From Cyanobacteria bacterium RI_101 (GTDB taxonomy: Bacteria; Cyanobacteriota; Cyanobacteriia; Cyanobacteriales; Microcystaceae), in NCBI GenBank assembly GCA_016471375.1, contig WGLZ01000058.1:1-45326 (forward strand): a stretch of 45,326 nt of DNA, written 5' to 3'. A program made the position numbers and the translations under genes. Numbering within the stretch: the stretch's first letter is position 1; every line of letters begins with the position of its first letter. This document shows positions 33,783 through 44,710 of the stretch, one piece after another. Under the pieces are notes generated by a model. It was not told where the DNA came from. It did not search any database and was given only the letters and a program-made list of their open reading frames with translations.

Positions 33783-35147
33783 TTAGCCGGGGGTCTCCGA
33801 CTTTAATTCCGGCGCCGTTTGCCCAAAGCAAATCCGCAGGAAGGGCGGCGCGAGGAAGGTGGTCAAAATCACCATGATAATAATGGAGACCTCTAGGGGT
33901 TTATCCAAAACGCCGCTGGCGGTGCCGATACCGGCGAAGACTAGACCCACTTCCCCCCGAGGAATCATGCCCACGCCGATGGCGGCCCGGTTAATGCCGG
34001 GAATGCCAAAGACGGTCCAGCCGGTGACTAATTTACCGGCGATGGCGACGGTTACCAAAAAGATAGCGATGAACAGGCCGGCCCGATTGTCCGGGTTAAG
34101 GGGATTGAGAACCGTTAAGTCCGCCCGAGCGCCGACGGTGACGAAGAAAATAGGCACCAGGGTATCCGCCACCGGTTTAATTAACTCGTCCAACTCCTTG
34201 CGAGCGTCGGTTTCATCCAAGACTAGACCGGCGGTAAAAGCGCCGAGAATGGCTTCGAGGTGAATAGCGTTGCCGACAAAGGCCATGGCGAAGGCGAAAA
34301 TAAAGGCGGGAATAATAATGTCGCTCCGGTCTTCTAATCGCTCGAAGATGCGCACAAAAGCTTTATTAAACAAGCCGCCCAGGGCGATGGCGCCGACGAG
34401 GAAAGCCGTGGCTCCGGCGATGAGATAGACCACGTTGAGGACGTCGATTTCCCCGGTTTTGGCTAAGCTGGCCACCACCGCTAGGACGATAATTCCCAGC
34501 ACGTCGTCAATGACCGCGGCGCCGACGATAATTTGCCCTTCCTTGGATTTCAGTTGTCCCAATTCCGCCAGCACCTTCGAGGTGATGCCAATACTGGTGG
34601 CCGTTAAGGCGGCGCCGGCGAAAATGGCCGGGATGGCGGGGGCATGAAACAGGAGCATTAAGCCCGCCGTCCCCGCGGCGAAGGGAACCGCGACCCCAAC
34701 GCAGGCCACGACAATGGCTTGAATCCCCACTTCCTTCAGTTGGCGAATATCCGATTCCAGACCGATTTGGAAGAGGAGGATGATCACCCCCAGTTCCGCC
34801 AGCACGGACACGACTTCGCCCTGGGCGCCGAAGACCGTCTTCACCCCCTCCAGATCTAAACCGTTGAGGTAGGTCAGAAAGGACATCAGATAGGAGTCGT
34901 TCGCCGTTAAGCCCCCTTCCGGGAAAATAATCAAGTGGAGCGCCGAGACCCCCACCACCACCCCCGCCACCAGTTCCCCCAGCACGGGGGGGAGATCCAG
35001 AAGTTGAGCGGCGCGGGCGCCAATGCGGCTAGCCAGATAGATCACGACTAAACTCAGAAGCACGCCGCTGAGAATCACGGGACTAAATTCGGCTTCGGCG
35101 GTGGCCAAAAAAGGCGGCGAGAAAAACCAAGGGCTGAGAACAGGCAT
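33783..35147 (-). CDS. Na+/H+ antiporter, CPA2 family (NhaS3-like)
   Basis: This 454-residue cation:proton antiporter has about 12 membrane segments. Visible segments include VILSGVLLSLVVIYLAS, PPVLGELVAGVVVG, ELGVIILLFQIGLESD, GAALTATSIGITSKVLAELG and IIVGAAVIDDVLGIIVLAVV, whose neighbouring Asp residues are the typical ion-binding pair. The late segment GVGMIPRGEVGLVFAGIG is also present. It resembles NhaS3 of Synechocystis. It lies about 100 bases downstream of bicA on the same strand. BicA imports bicarbonate with Na+, so the antiporter can restore the Na+ gradient. Confidence 0.88.
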   Translation of the reverse strand: MPVLSPWFFSPPFLATAEAEFSPVILSGVLLSLVVIYLASRIGARAAQLLDLPPVLGELVAGVVVGVSALHLIIFPEGGLTANDSYLMSFLTYLNGLDLEGVKTVFGAQGEVVSVLAELGVIILLFQIGLESDIRQLKEVGIQAIVVACVGVAVPFAAGTAGLMLLFHAPAIPAIFAGAALTATSIGITSKVLAELGQLKSKEGQIIVGAAVIDDVLGIIVLAVVASLAKTGEIDVLNVVYLIAGATAFLVGAIALGGLFNKAFVRIFERLEDRSDIIIPAFIFAFAMAFVGNAIHLEAILGAFTAGLVLDETDARKELDELIKPVADTLVPIFFVTVGARADLTVLNPLNPDNRAGLFIAIFLVTVAIAGKLVTGWTVFGIPGINRAAIGVGMIPRGEVGLVFAGIGTASGVLDKPLEVSIIIMVILTTFLAPPFLRICFGQTAPELKSETPG

Positions 35148-35203
35148 AAGGGTTGAGCCAAATAGAAAGTTAATGAGTATTAGGAGTTAAGTGGTCGAAG
35201 GAG

Positions 35204-35231
35204 CGAGGGCTGAGCGTAGCCGAAGCCCTCG
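35204..35231. repeat. Short interspersed hairpin between bicA and antiporter gene
   Basis: CGAGGGCT and AGCCCTCG form an 8-base stem around GAGCGTAGCCGA, a common cyanobacterial intergenic hairpin type. On the plus strand it is followed by ATTTT. In the bicA transcript it could reduce read-through into the antiporter gene or protect the mRNA. Confidence 0.45.
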
Positions 35232-35250
35232 ATTTTGGCGAGCCTCGGCT

Positions 35251-36918
35251 TTAGGATAGAGGCGCCAGAGGCGTTTTAAGCGTCAGGTTCACCGCTCGGC
35301 GGAGGGCCTCGGTGCGGTCGTCCAAAACGTGCTCCGCCGTGACGAGGTCGAATAATCCTAGCTTATGCAAGCGTTTCTGGATTTTTTCGCTAGCGCCGAC
35401 AATATAGATTTGCAGACCTTTATCGTGGGCGTCCCGGATGGCGTTCTCAATGGCGAGGGAAGCCGTCACCCCCAAGAGAGGAACGTCCGTCAGATCCATC
35501 ACTAGGGCGTCCCCTTCATGGAGGGCGTTATGCTCCCGAGCGATGGCTTTGGAAAGACCGAAGATCATGGGGCCGCTGAGGTAGAAGAGCAACACCCGAC
35601 CCATGCCCCGATCCAACAGTTCCTTTTGCTCCGCCGTTAAACGGACGTCGTCGTCGGTGTCGGTAATCAGTTTCACTTCCCCCGACTGCATTTCGCTCAG
35701 GCGCTCGATGGTGAGGATATTGGCGATGAAGACGCCCACCCCCACGGCGACGATCAGATCCACAAAGACCGTCAGCAGAAGCACCCCGTACATAATCAAG
35801 GAACCCTTGACGGAGACCTTGTGGGAGCGCTTGAGGAAACTCCAATCCAAAATATCGATCCCCACCTTGAGGGCGATACCCGCTAACACCGCCATGGGAA
35901 TGGGTTCCGTTAACCGGGCGGCGCCGAGCACCACGACTAGCAACACTAAAGCTCGGGTTAACCCGGAGAGCGCCGAAGTGGCGCCGGTTTGAATATTAAC
36001 CACCGTCCCCATGGTGGCCCCGGCGCCGGGGAGACCCCCCGCTAAACCGGAAACAATGTTGGCGACGCCCTGACCGATGAGTTCTTTATTAGAGTTGTGC
36101 TCGGTTCGGGTCAAACTATCCGCCACCACCGCGGTGAGGAGGGTGTCAATACAGCCCAACATGCCCAACATGACCCCGTCCACTAACATCTGGGTCACTT
36201 GACCGGCGCTGAAGGTGGGGAACTGGAGAGGGGGCAAACCCACGGGAATTTCGCCAATGCGGCGAATCTCTGTGCCCTGAAAGAGGGTGACGGAAATCAA
36301 CGTGCCGACGAGCAAGGCGATTAATTGGGGCGGCACCACCCGTTTCCATTTTTTGGGCCAGAGGAAAATAATCGTTAAGGTCAGGGCGGCGAGAATCAGT
36401 TCCGGCCAGTAGATATTACTGAACAACTCCGGCAGAGCTTTCACCGTGGCAATCACGCCTCCCTTCGGCGGCGCTTGTCCGAGGAAGGGGGCGATTTGGA
36501 GAATAATCAGGATCACGCCAATGCCCGACATAAAGCCGGAAATGACGCTGTAGGGCATGAGGGTGATGTATTTGCCCAGTTTAAAGACCCCGAAAATAAT
36601 TTGGAAAACCCCCGCCAGCATCACCACGGTAAAGGCCATGGCTAAACCGTTGTCTGGGTTAGCCGCCGTTAACGAGGCCACGATGGCTGTCATCACCACG
36701 GTCATGGGCCCCGTGGGTTCGGAAATCAAGGTGGGGGTGCCCCCGAACAGCGCCGCAAAGAAGCCCACACAGATGGCGCCGTAGAGACCGCCGATGGGGC
36801 CGACGCCGGAGGCGACGCCGAAGGCTAGGGCGAGGGGCAGGGAGACCACCGCGGCGGTCAAGCCCCCAAAGAGGTCGCCCTGAAGGTTGTTAAAGCGAAT
36901 TTTATTGGTAATTTGCAT
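35251..36918 (-). CDS. bicA: Na+-dependent bicarbonate transporter BicA (SulP family)
   Basis: This 555-residue SulP transporter begins MQITNKIRFNNLQGDLFGG and contains AALFGGTPTLISEPTGPMTV, LGCIDTLLTAVVADSLTRTEHNSNKELIGQG and GGAGATMGTV-like segments of BicA from marine Synechococcus. It has 12-14 membrane helices. A cytoplasmic STAS domain follows near residues 430-545 (RVLLFYLSGPMIFGLSKAIA, VMDLTDVPLLGVTAS). BicA brings in bicarbonate for the CO2-concentrating mechanism with low affinity but high flux, driven by the Na+ gradient. It is transcribed away from psbA, and the NhaS3-like antiporter follows. Confidence 0.93.
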   Translation of the reverse strand: MQITNKIRFNNLQGDLFGGLTAAVVSLPLALAFGVASGVGPIGGLYGAICVGFFAALFGGTPTLISEPTGPMTVVMTAIVASLTAANPDNGLAMAFTVVMLAGVFQIIFGVFKLGKYITLMPYSVISGFMSGIGVILIILQIAPFLGQAPPKGGVIATVKALPELFSNIYWPELILAALTLTIIFLWPKKWKRVVPPQLIALLVGTLISVTLFQGTEIRRIGEIPVGLPPLQFPTFSAGQVTQMLVDGVMLGMLGCIDTLLTAVVADSLTRTEHNSNKELIGQGVANIVSGLAGGLPGAGATMGTVVNIQTGATSALSGLTRALVLLVVVLGAARLTEPIPMAVLAGIALKVGIDILDWSFLKRSHKVSVKGSLIMYGVLLLTVFVDLIVAVGVGVFIANILTIERLSEMQSGEVKLITDTDDDVRLTAEQKELLDRGMGRVLLFYLSGPMIFGLSKAIAREHNALHEGDALVMDLTDVPLLGVTASLAIENAIRDAHDKGLQIYIVGASEKIQKRLHKLGLFDLVTAEHVLDDRTEALRRAVNLTLKTPLAPLS

Positions 36919-36972
36919 AGTTTAAACACATGGCAAAAAAAAGCGGGAATGGCTAGTTTAAATGAATTGACT

Positions 36973-36988
36973 ATAGCTTGATGGCTAT
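36973..36988. promoter_or_regulatory. Dyad ATAGC-N6-GCTAT upstream of bicA
   Basis: This is a perfect inverted repeat, 54 bases upstream of the bicA start in the bicA-psbA intergenic region. Sites with the same spacing and similar arms lie upstream of psbA (37135-37150) and acsF (43465-43482). It is a candidate regulator site; the protein is unknown. Confidence 0.5.
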
Positions 36989-37124
36989 CTTGTGAGGAAA
37001 AGCATAGATTAAAGACAATCCCCCTGTAAATCCCCAGTCTCAAAATTGTCCATTAAAATCCCTAATCTTTCCCATAGCCCTGGGCTTATCAATGGGCGGC
37101 GGCGCTCTTTTTTGACTCCAGCCC

Positions 37125-37153
37125 TTGACACTTAATAACCAAATAGTTATATT
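37125..37153 (+). promoter_or_regulatory. psbA promoter with overlapping dyad
   Basis: TTGACA (37125-37130) and TATATT (37148-37153) are separated by 17 bases, a near-consensus sigma-70 promoter. It leaves a leader of about 80 bases before the psbA ATG. The spacer and the start of the -10 element contain ATAAC-CAAATA-GTTAT (37135-37150), an inverted repeat placed to control RNA polymerase binding. Confidence 0.75.
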
Positions 37154-37241
37154 AGGGAAAAGCGATTGAGTTAACCCGGCTGTCCTTGCGGACGCTAAGA
37201 GCTAACCCCAGTCGCCCCGCACTTTATACCTAATCATTCCC

Positions 37242-38324
37242 ATGACCACCACCCAAATCGGATTACGGGAGCAGAGTCAGTGGACTCGGTTCTGTAACTG
37301 GATTACCAGCGCGTCTAATCGTCTTTACATCGGCTGGTTCGGCGTTCTTATGATCCCGACCCTGCTGGCCGCTACGACCTGCTTTATCATCGCCTTCATC
37401 GCCGCCCCTCCGGTGGATATTGACGGCATCCGGGAACCCATCGCCGGCTCCCTCCTCTACGGCAACAACATCATCACCGCGGCGGTGGTTCCGTCCTCCA
37501 ACGCCATCGGCCTGCACTTTTACCCCATCTGGGAAGCCTCCAGCCTCGACGAATGGCTCTACAACGGCGGCCCCTACCAACTGATTATTTTCCACTTCCT
37601 CATCGGCATTTTTTGCTACATGGGGCGCCAGTGGGAACTCTCCTACCGTTTGGGGATGCGGCCTTGGATCTGTGTCGCCTACTCGGCGCCGGTTTCCGCC
37701 GCCACCGCCGTTCTTTTAATCTACTCCTTGGGTCAAGGCTCCTTCTCCGACGGTCTGCCCCTCGGCATCAGCGGCACCTTTAACTTCATGTTGGTTCTCC
37801 AAGCCGAGCACAACGTCCTCATGCACCCCTTCCACATGCTGGGCGTGGCGGGCGTCTTCGGCGGCGCCCTCTTCTCCGCCATGCACGGCTCTCTAGTGAC
37901 CTCTTCTTTGATTCGGGAAACCACCGAGATTGAGTCCCAAAATCAGGGCTATAAATTTGGTCAAGAAGAGGAAACCTACAATATCGTCGCCGCCCACGGC
38001 TACTTCGGTCGCCTGATCTTCCAATACGCCTCCTTCAACAACAGCCGCGCCCTCCACTTCTTCCTCGGCGCCTGGCCCGTCGTCGGCATCTGGTTCGCGG
38101 CGCTGGCGGTCTCCTGCTTTGCCTTCAACCTCAACGGCTTCAATTTCAACCAATCCATCCTCGACGCCCAAGGCCATCCCGTCAGCACCTGGGCCGACGT
38201 GATTAACCGGGCCAACATCGGGTTTGAGGTGATGCACGAACGCAACGTCCACAACTTCCCCTTGGATTTAGCCGCCGGCCCGCAGGTTCCCGCGGCGCTC
38301 AACGCCCCCGCCATTCAGGGTTAG
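37242..38324 (+). CDS. psbA: Photosystem II D1 protein, low-oxygen D1' isoform
   Basis: This is the reaction-centre D1 protein, 360 residues, which binds P680, pheophytin, QB and the Mn cluster. TyrZ (Y161), D170, E189, H190, H198, H215, S264, H272, H332, E333, H337, D342 and A344 are all present, so it should be a working D1 rather than a rogue D1. Residue 130 is Gln. It carries Ala80, Leu158 and Ala286, the three changes that mark D1' proteins induced under micro-oxic conditions in other cyanobacteria (usual residues Gly80, Phe158, Thr286). It ends with a 16-residue C-terminal extension after A344. The promoter and terminator are clear. Neighbouring chlL, chlN and acsF fit a low-oxygen role. 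Confidence 0.95.
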   Translation: MTTTQIGLREQSQWTRFCNWITSASNRLYIGWFGVLMIPTLLAATTCFIIAFIAAPPVDIDGIREPIAGSLLYGNNIITAAVVPSSNAIGLHFYPIWEASSLDEWLYNGGPYQLIIFHFLIGIFCYMGRQWELSYRLGMRPWICVAYSAPVSAATAVLLIYSLGQGSFSDGLPLGISGTFNFMLVLQAEHNVLMHPFHMLGVAGVFGGALFSAMHGSLVTSSLIRETTEIESQNQGYKFGQEEETYNIVAAHGYFGRLIFQYASFNNSRALHFFLGAWPVVGIWFAALAVSCFAFNLNGFNFNQSILDAQGHPVSTWADVINRANIGFEVMHERNVHNFPLDLAAGPQVPAALNAPAIQG

Positions 38325-38371
38325 TTTCCCGGACATGATTAAGTTTTGGTTTATGATTCCTTAGATAGGAG

Positions 38372-38397
38372 CGCCCCGGTCAATCGGGGCGTTTTTT
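38372..38397 (+). terminator. Rho-independent terminator of psbA
   Basis: CGCCCCG and CGGGGCG form a 7-base stem with a 6-base loop (GTCAAT), followed by six T's. It lies about 50 bases after the psbA stop codon. Confidence 0.88.
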
Positions 38398-38880
38398 GGT
38401 CTCTTCCTTCGCCTCAACCAGTTTTTAGGTATTATCTTGACTTCGAGGGAAGAGCGTTTGCAAAAAATTCATAAATCGTTAGATTTCTGCCTCTTCTACC
38501 CAAAATTGAGGGTTGAAACCTTAGCCGCGAGATGGTTTTTGGCAAGGGCGGCCGTCTCAAACCCTTATCTAGACCGACTTAGCTCCGAGACTAAGCATAA
38601 AGTCCTAGGCGGTGAGCTTAACTTTTTGTTTTTTGTTTTAGATTATTAAAATTAAATTTATAAAATCAGATTATGAGCTATTTTAGGGTTTGAGGAAGCT
38701 TTAAAGCGGATTTAAAGCCTTTAAACGGTTATTTACGCCTTTTTACGGCATCTAACGTCATTTTTCAAATTTAGCCCCCCTTTCCATTTCCCCAGCGCCG
38801 GTGAATAATGCCAATAGAGATTGACGGAGCGAACCGGCTCCCCAAGCGAACTTTTAACTTCTCATCTGGAGCGAACGACC
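38398..38880. other. Intergenic region between psbA and chlL
   Basis: I see no convincing gene here. A 70-codon open frame (38437-38649) starts at TTG and shows no ribosome binding site or family pattern. At 38698-38729 there are three TTTAAA-centred units (GCTTTAAAGC, GGATTTAAAGCC, CCTTTAAACGG) spaced by 11-12 bases, which could be regulator sites for chlL. No clear -35/-10 pair was found. Confidence 0.45.
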
Positions 38881-39747
38881 GTGACCCTAACTCTGGCAGT
38901 CTATGGAAAAGGCGGTATTGGCAAGTCCACCACCAGTTGCAACATCTCGACGGCGCTGGCCAAACGGGGTAAGAAAGTTCTGCAAATTGGTTGCGACCCC
39001 AAACACGACAGCACTTTTACCCTGACGGGTTTTCTTATTCCCACCATCATCGACACCCTTCAGGAAAAAGATTTCCACTATGAGGACGTCTGGCCCGAAG
39101 ACGTGATCTATAAAGGCTACGCCGGGGTGGATTGCGTGGAAGCGGGGGGCCCTCCCGCCGGCGCCGGTTGCGGCGGTTACGTGGTGGGAGAAACGGTTAA
39201 ATTGCTCAAGGAACTGAACGCCTTTGACGAGTACGACGTCATCCTCTTCGACGTTTTAGGAGACGTGGTCTGCGGCGGTTTTGCGGCGCCGTTGAACTAT
39301 GCCGACTACTGCTTAATTGTGACGGACAACGGCTTTGACGCCCTCTTCGCCGCCAATCGCATCGCCGCCTCCGTCCGGGAAAAAGCCCGCACCCATCCCC
39401 TGCGCCTAGCGGGGTTGATCGGCAACCGCACCTCTAAACGGGATTTAATCGATAAATATATCGAAGCCGTTCCCATGCCGGTTTTGGAAATTTTGCCTCT
39501 GATTGAAGATATTCGGGTCTCCCGAGTCAAGGGAAAAACCCTCTTTGAAATGGCGGAAACCGATCCCTACTTGAGCTATGTCTGCGACTATTACCTAAAC
39601 ATCGCCGACCAGATCCTCGCCCAACCGGAAGGCGTTGTGCCCAAGGACGCTCAAGACCGGGATTTGTTTAGTTTGCTCTCGGATTTCTACCTCAATGGCG
39701 ACCAACCCAAAGCGCCGGTGGCGGAGCCGGAATTGATGATGGTTTAG
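38881..39747 (+). CDS. chlL: Light-independent protochlorophyllide reductase iron-sulfur ATP-binding protein
   Basis: This is the NifH-like ATPase component of dark-operative protochlorophyllide reductase, which passes electrons to the ChlN-ChlB protein for light-independent chlorophyll synthesis. Motifs are P-loop [16 protein letters not shown], switch [15 protein letters not shown], and the two cysteines that bridge the [4Fe-4S] cluster in [11 protein letters not shown] and [11 protein letters not shown] chose the GTG at 38881, which gives the usual N-terminus ([11 protein letters not shown]) and about 288 residues, with GGAG at 9 bases. An upstream TTG at 38821 would add 20 residues. The enzyme is oxygen-sensitive. 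ChlB is not in the window. Confidence 0.95.
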   Translation: MTLTLAVYGKGGIGKSTTSCNISTALAKRGKKVLQIGCDPKHDSTFTLTGFLIPTIIDTLQEKDFHYEDVWPEDVIYKGYAGVDCVEAGGPPAGAGCGGYVVGETVKLLKELNAFDEYDVILFDVLGDVVCGGFAAPLNYADYCLIVTDNGFDALFAANRIAASVREKARTHPLRLAGLIGNRTSKRDLIDKYIEAVPMPVLEILPLIEDIRVSRVKGKTLFEMAETDPYLSYVCDYYLNIADQILAQPEGVVPKDAQDRDLFSLLSDFYLNGDQPKAPVAEPELMMV

Positions 39748-39766
39748 CCGGGACGAGATCATCACA

Positions 39767-39797
39767 GTAGGATGCGTTAGCGATAGCGGAACGCATC
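39767..39797 (+). repeat. Short hairpin repeat left of the two-gene cassette
   Basis: GTAGGATGCGTTAGCG then ATAGCGGAACGCATC. ATGCGTT and AACGCAT pair as a hairpin. This is the common cyanobacterial GTAGGATGCGTTAG-type intergenic repeat. A related repeat in the opposite orientation lies at 40765-40803, on the far side of the two DUF4365-like genes. Confidence 0.6.
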
Positions 39798-39830
39798 TAA
39801 AACTTCCACACTTTTATCAGAACTCTCGAT

Positions 39831-40303
39831 ATGTCAACTAATATTTCTAACGCTCTGGGCAAACGGGGCGAAAGAATTTTTGAACTGGCCATAACAGATC
39901 TGGAAAAATTTAATTTTCCACTGTTTAACCCAGCCAACTTGGGCGATAAGTGGCCTGTTGTTGACTATTATGTAGAGCTGTGTGGAATCACACAATTTAT
40001 TCCCTTCTTTTTCGTTCAAGTTAAAACGACAAAATCTCCAATTCACAAGGAGGTTTTGGAAGTGAAAATCAGTCAGTTAGACTGTGCAAATTTATTTAAA
40101 ATTACGGCGCCGACCTATCTAGCGGGAGTCCATGAGCCTAGCAAAAGGGTCTTTATTCTTGCAATTAATCATTTTCCTCCCCAGGGAATTTATAATATTC
40201 CTCTAAAATATGAGCTAACTTCTAAAAACTTGAAAATCCTGTACGAAGAAGTCAAAGAATTCTGGCAAACTTATTTTCGTAAACCCTCCACATCCTATTT
40301 CCA

Positions 40304-40307
<4 letters not shown>
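39831..40307 (+). CDS. DUF4365-like protein (PD-(D/E)XK nuclease fold)
   Basis: This 158-residue protein starts with LGKRGERIFELAIT, then VVDYYVELCGITQFIPFFFVQVKTTKSPIHKE. The Glu of RGE, the Asp of VDYYVEL and the QVKTT motif fit the DUF4365 / PD-(D/E)XK nuclease-like pattern. It is AT-rich compared with chlL and chlN and overlaps the next gene by 4 bases (ATGA). It sits with that gene in a cassette between chlL and chlN that is bounded by oppositely oriented short repeats. Function is unknown; such proteins occur in accessory and defence-like settings. Confidence 0.7.
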
Positions 40308-42240
<1,933 letters not shown>

Positions 42241-42305
42241 GACTAACGGCGCTAGAAAGAAACTATACCGGTTTGCAGACGGGTGAGAACGACGTTTGTT
42301 AGTCC

Positions 42306-42372
42306 TCATCCCCTTCGACTGCGCTCAGGGGATCACCCAGCCCCTTCTCCCATGAAAGGGAGGCGAGGGGGG
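42306..42372. repeat. Interspersed hairpin repeat between chlN and acsF
   Basis: CCCC-TTCGACTGCGCTCA-GGGG (42310-42331) is a common cyanobacterial hairpin, followed by a CCCCTTCTCCC...GAGGGG block. It lies between the convergent chlN and acsF genes and could end transcription from both sides. Confidence 0.55.
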
Positions 42373-42394
42373 ATAATCCGTTGATTTCGCTCGG

Positions 42395-43456
42395 TTAAAG
42401 CGCCAAACCCCGGCGCTCTTCCACGGCGATGGGCTTCAGCCAAAACAAGCGCCAGAGGTGGCCGACAACGCTGAAAATATAGGGCAATTTACGCGCGGTT
42501 TTCAGCCAAGCCGGCGCCGAGGTTTTCTCGATTTGACCCATCTCTAAATTAGCCCGACTACAGGCCTGTAAGCGGGGGAAAAATTCCGGGTGCTCCACGT
42601 CTAAAATTACGGGAAAAGCCCGGGCGGAAGTTTCGTTGGTTTTACGAATCACCTCTTGATCGAAGGCTGTGGCGTCTAAGCCTAGAGCGCGGTAAAAATT
42701 AACCCGCTCATGCACTGTGAGGGTATGGGTGGCGAAGACCGAGAGCAGGAAAAAACGACTTTGCCAGCGGGCTTGCCAGGTTGCCCAGAGGGACGTTTGG
42801 GAACGGAGAAGCGCCTTAAAAATATCGCCGTGGCGGTTTTCGTCCTGACACCAGCTTTCAAAGTAATTGAAGAGGGGGGAAAACTGATTTTCCGGGTGTT
42901 TTTCTAGGTGGCGAAAAATGATGATATAGCGCCAATAGCCGATTTTTTCCGAGAGATAGACGGTGTAGATCACCCAGGCGAGGGGGAAAAAGGTATAGGT
43001 GCGATTTTTCGTCAGTTTCCCCAGATCCAGCGTAATGTTGTAGTCCGCCATCGCTTTATTCAGGAACCCCGCGTGACGGGCCTCGTCCCGGGCCATGAGA
43101 TGGAAAATTTCCGAGAGCAGAGGGTTTTGGGTTTTAGTACGGCGGGAAAGTTCTTTAAAGAGTAAAAACCCCGAAAATTCGGAAACGCAGGAGCGCTCTA
43201 GATAATCGATAAAGGCCTGGCGCGTCTCCGGCTCCAACTGTTGCAACGCCTGCTCGTACTCCGGGGTGCGGACAAAGTGGGAGCGATTGTAGTCGGTCTT
43301 CATCTCCGTCAACATCGCTTGCAGTTCCTCCCGCTGAGCCGAGAGATCCATTTGGGCCGCCGCCTGAAAATCGGTGACGTAAAAGCGGGGCGTCAGCAGG
43401 CTCTCCCGCATCTGGGTTTTAACTTGGGGGACTTGAGGCGCTAGGGTACTGACCAT
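42395..43456 (-). CDS. acsF: Mg-protoporphyrin IX monomethyl ester oxidative cyclase
   Basis: This is the oxygen-dependent cyclase that builds ring E of chlorophyll, 353 residues. The di-iron ligands are visible: a Glu in LERSCVSEFSGFLLFKEL, EARH in ARDEARHAGFLNKAM, and ENRH in WCQDENRHGDIFKALL. Other conserved segments are LTPRFYVTDF, LSEKIGYWRYIIIFRHLE and ETSARAFPVILDVEHPEF. The segment EQALQQLEPETRQ differs from the usual ChlAI wording. With its neighbours, this suggests the low-oxygen ChlAII-type paralogue, but I cannot prove the subtype from sequence alone. RBS GAAAGGA precedes the ATG. A dyad like that at psbA lies 9 bases upstream. Confidence 0.93.
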   Translation of the reverse strand: MVSTLAPQVPQVKTQMRESLLTPRFYVTDFQAAAQMDLSAQREELQAMLTEMKTDYNRSHFVRTPEYEQALQQLEPETRQAFIDYLERSCVSEFSGFLLFKELSRRTKTQNPLLSEIFHLMARDEARHAGFLNKAMADYNITLDLGKLTKNRTYTFFPLAWVIYTVYLSEKIGYWRYIIIFRHLEKHPENQFSPLFNYFESWCQDENRHGDIFKALLRSQTSLWATWQARWQSRFFLLSVFATHTLTVHERVNFYRALGLDATAFDQEVIRKTNETSARAFPVILDVEHPEFFPRLQACSRANLEMGQIEKTSAPAWLKTARKLPYIFSVVGHLWRLFWLKPIAVEERRGLAL

Positions 43457-43464
43457 TTTCCTTT

Positions 43465-43482
43465 CATAGCTAAATAGTTATG
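43465..43482. promoter_or_regulatory. Dyad CATAGC-N6-GTTATG upstream of acsF
   Basis: Imperfect inverted repeat with five of six arm bases paired, and the same N6 spacing as the dyads upstream of psbA and bicA; its centre TAAATA resembles CAAATA at psbA. A second CATAGC half-site follows at 43489-43494. It lies between the acsF start and the likely promoter. Confidence 0.5.
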
Positions 43483-43626
43483 AAAAATCATAGCGTTAAA
43501 ATGAGACTCGGCGGACTTAGGGCAAGTAAAGTTTTGTGACGGGGGCGCGAACGGGCCAGCAGAGCCGAAATTAAGGGAAAATGACGAAAACGCTAGCCCC
43601 TCTAGCCCAGATTTTGTTTACGCCCT

Positions 43627-44235
43627 ATGGGTATGAACCCCCTCCCCAAAGGAGCCAGATTCCCAAAGCGCCGTTATTGGCTGGGGTTAACCGGTCTTTT
43701 TTTCCTAGGCCTCGGCGCCTGGATTCCTCTCAGATTAGCGTTGACCCAGGCCTCCGGCGTTCCGCCCCAGGGAATTTTAGTGTTAGGCGGCAATCCGAAC
43801 CGCATGTATTGGGGCGCCGATTTAGCTAATAAGCATTCTGATCTACCGGTCTGGATCTCCGACGGCGCCGCTAACCGGGAGCTAAACTTAGCGATTTTCC
43901 AAGAAGGAGGGGTTGCCCAAGAACGCATTACCCATCTTCTCTGCGCCACGGACACGGTGACGGACTTTACCTGCGCGGTGGAAAGTATCGCAAACCCCAA
44001 AATGGCTCATATTTATCTGGTCACCTCCGATTTCCACATGGCTCGGGCCCTCGCTATCGCCTACTGGGTGTTGGGCAGTCGGGGAATTCGGGTCACCCCG
44101 GTGGAAGTTCCCTGTTTGTGCGACATTCAAGAGTCGGCGTTGCATATTTTGCGGGATCAACTGCGCGCCATTCTCTGGCTAACCTCGGGCCGCACCGGCG
44201 CCAGTCTGAATCCCCGTTTACGTTTATCAGACTAA
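43627..44235 (+). CDS. YdcF/DUF218 family membrane-anchored protein
   Basis: This 202-residue protein has an N-terminal membrane segment (YWLGLTGLFFLGLGAWIPL) followed by a YdcF-like domain. QGILVLGGNPNRMYWGADLA gives the LGGxxxR pattern, and VWISDGAANREL, AHIYLVTSDFHMARALAIAYW and GIRVTPVEVP follow. The family (DUF218) includes ElyC/SanA-like proteins linked to envelope integrity, but the activity is not established. It is transcribed divergently from acsF. The ATG at 43633 is an alternative start. Confidence 0.85.
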   Translation: MGMNPLPKGARFPKRRYWLGLTGLFFLGLGAWIPLRLALTQASGVPPQGILVLGGNPNRMYWGADLANKHSDLPVWISDGAANRELNLAIFQEGGVAQERITHLLCATDTVTDFTCAVESIANPKMAHIYLVTSDFHMARALAIAYWVLGSRGIRVTPVEVPCLCDIQESALHILRDQLRAILWLTSGRTGASLNPRLRLSD

Positions 44236-44710
44236 AAGCTATTTCTGGAGTCGGCGCCGGCGTTGAATCCCTGAAATGTGGAGAATCACAGATGGCTTGA
44301 CCGTCCCGTCAGGCTATTTCCCTGAATTTTCTTCCAGTCATACTTTCCACAATTTTGTCGCTCAAAATTGCCTGATCAGCATTTCAATCCTTACCGCGGG
44401 TTCGCTAAAGAGTTCTGGGGAAGACCTCCCTCAGGGGGGGGCGGTGTACACAGATCTCGGTTAAAGGCTCAGTTTTATGCTCTATCGCCCTACACTTCGG
44501 CAAGCTCAGTGGGACAATCCCCCTTTGCAAGGGGGACTTTGACGGCCGGTTCCGCCCTTTCCAAGGCTACGGTGTACACAAAAGTGGAGTGTGAGCTAGT
44601 TTCCATCCGAGGAAGATAGCCTCAAAGCGCCGCAGATCATGGATCAGGGTGGGCATACCGGGAGGGCGTTGGGAACGATACCCAGACCATCCCCCCAAGC
44701 GAGCAACGAA
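44236..44710. other. Intergenic region with repeat remnants
   Basis: No gene is convincing here. The first 200 bases show nothing recognisable. From 44441 it holds MITE-like ends and C/G hairpin pieces (listed separately). The last 100 bases are likely the 3' part of the adjacent insertion sequence, but I could not define its inverted end. Confidence 0.5.
44441..44600 (-). repeat. Rearranged MITE-like repeat ends
   Basis: GCGGTGTACACAGATCTCGG at the start matches the reversed right end of the copy at 196-344. A hairpin CCCCCTTTGCAAGGGGG follows. A second end, GGCTACGGTGTACACAAAAG, lies at 44575-44594 in the same orientation as the first. This suggests two adjacent or nested partial copies. 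Confidence 0.6.

Noticed and set aside
37242-38324. Possibility that the psbA copy is a rogue D1 or chlorophyll f synthase
   Set aside because: All Mn-cluster ligands, TyrZ and quinone-site residues are present, and the sequence is close to standard D1.
38437-38649. 70-codon open frame between psbA and chlL
   Set aside because: It starts at TTG, has no ribosome binding site, and its sequence shows no family pattern or sensible composition.
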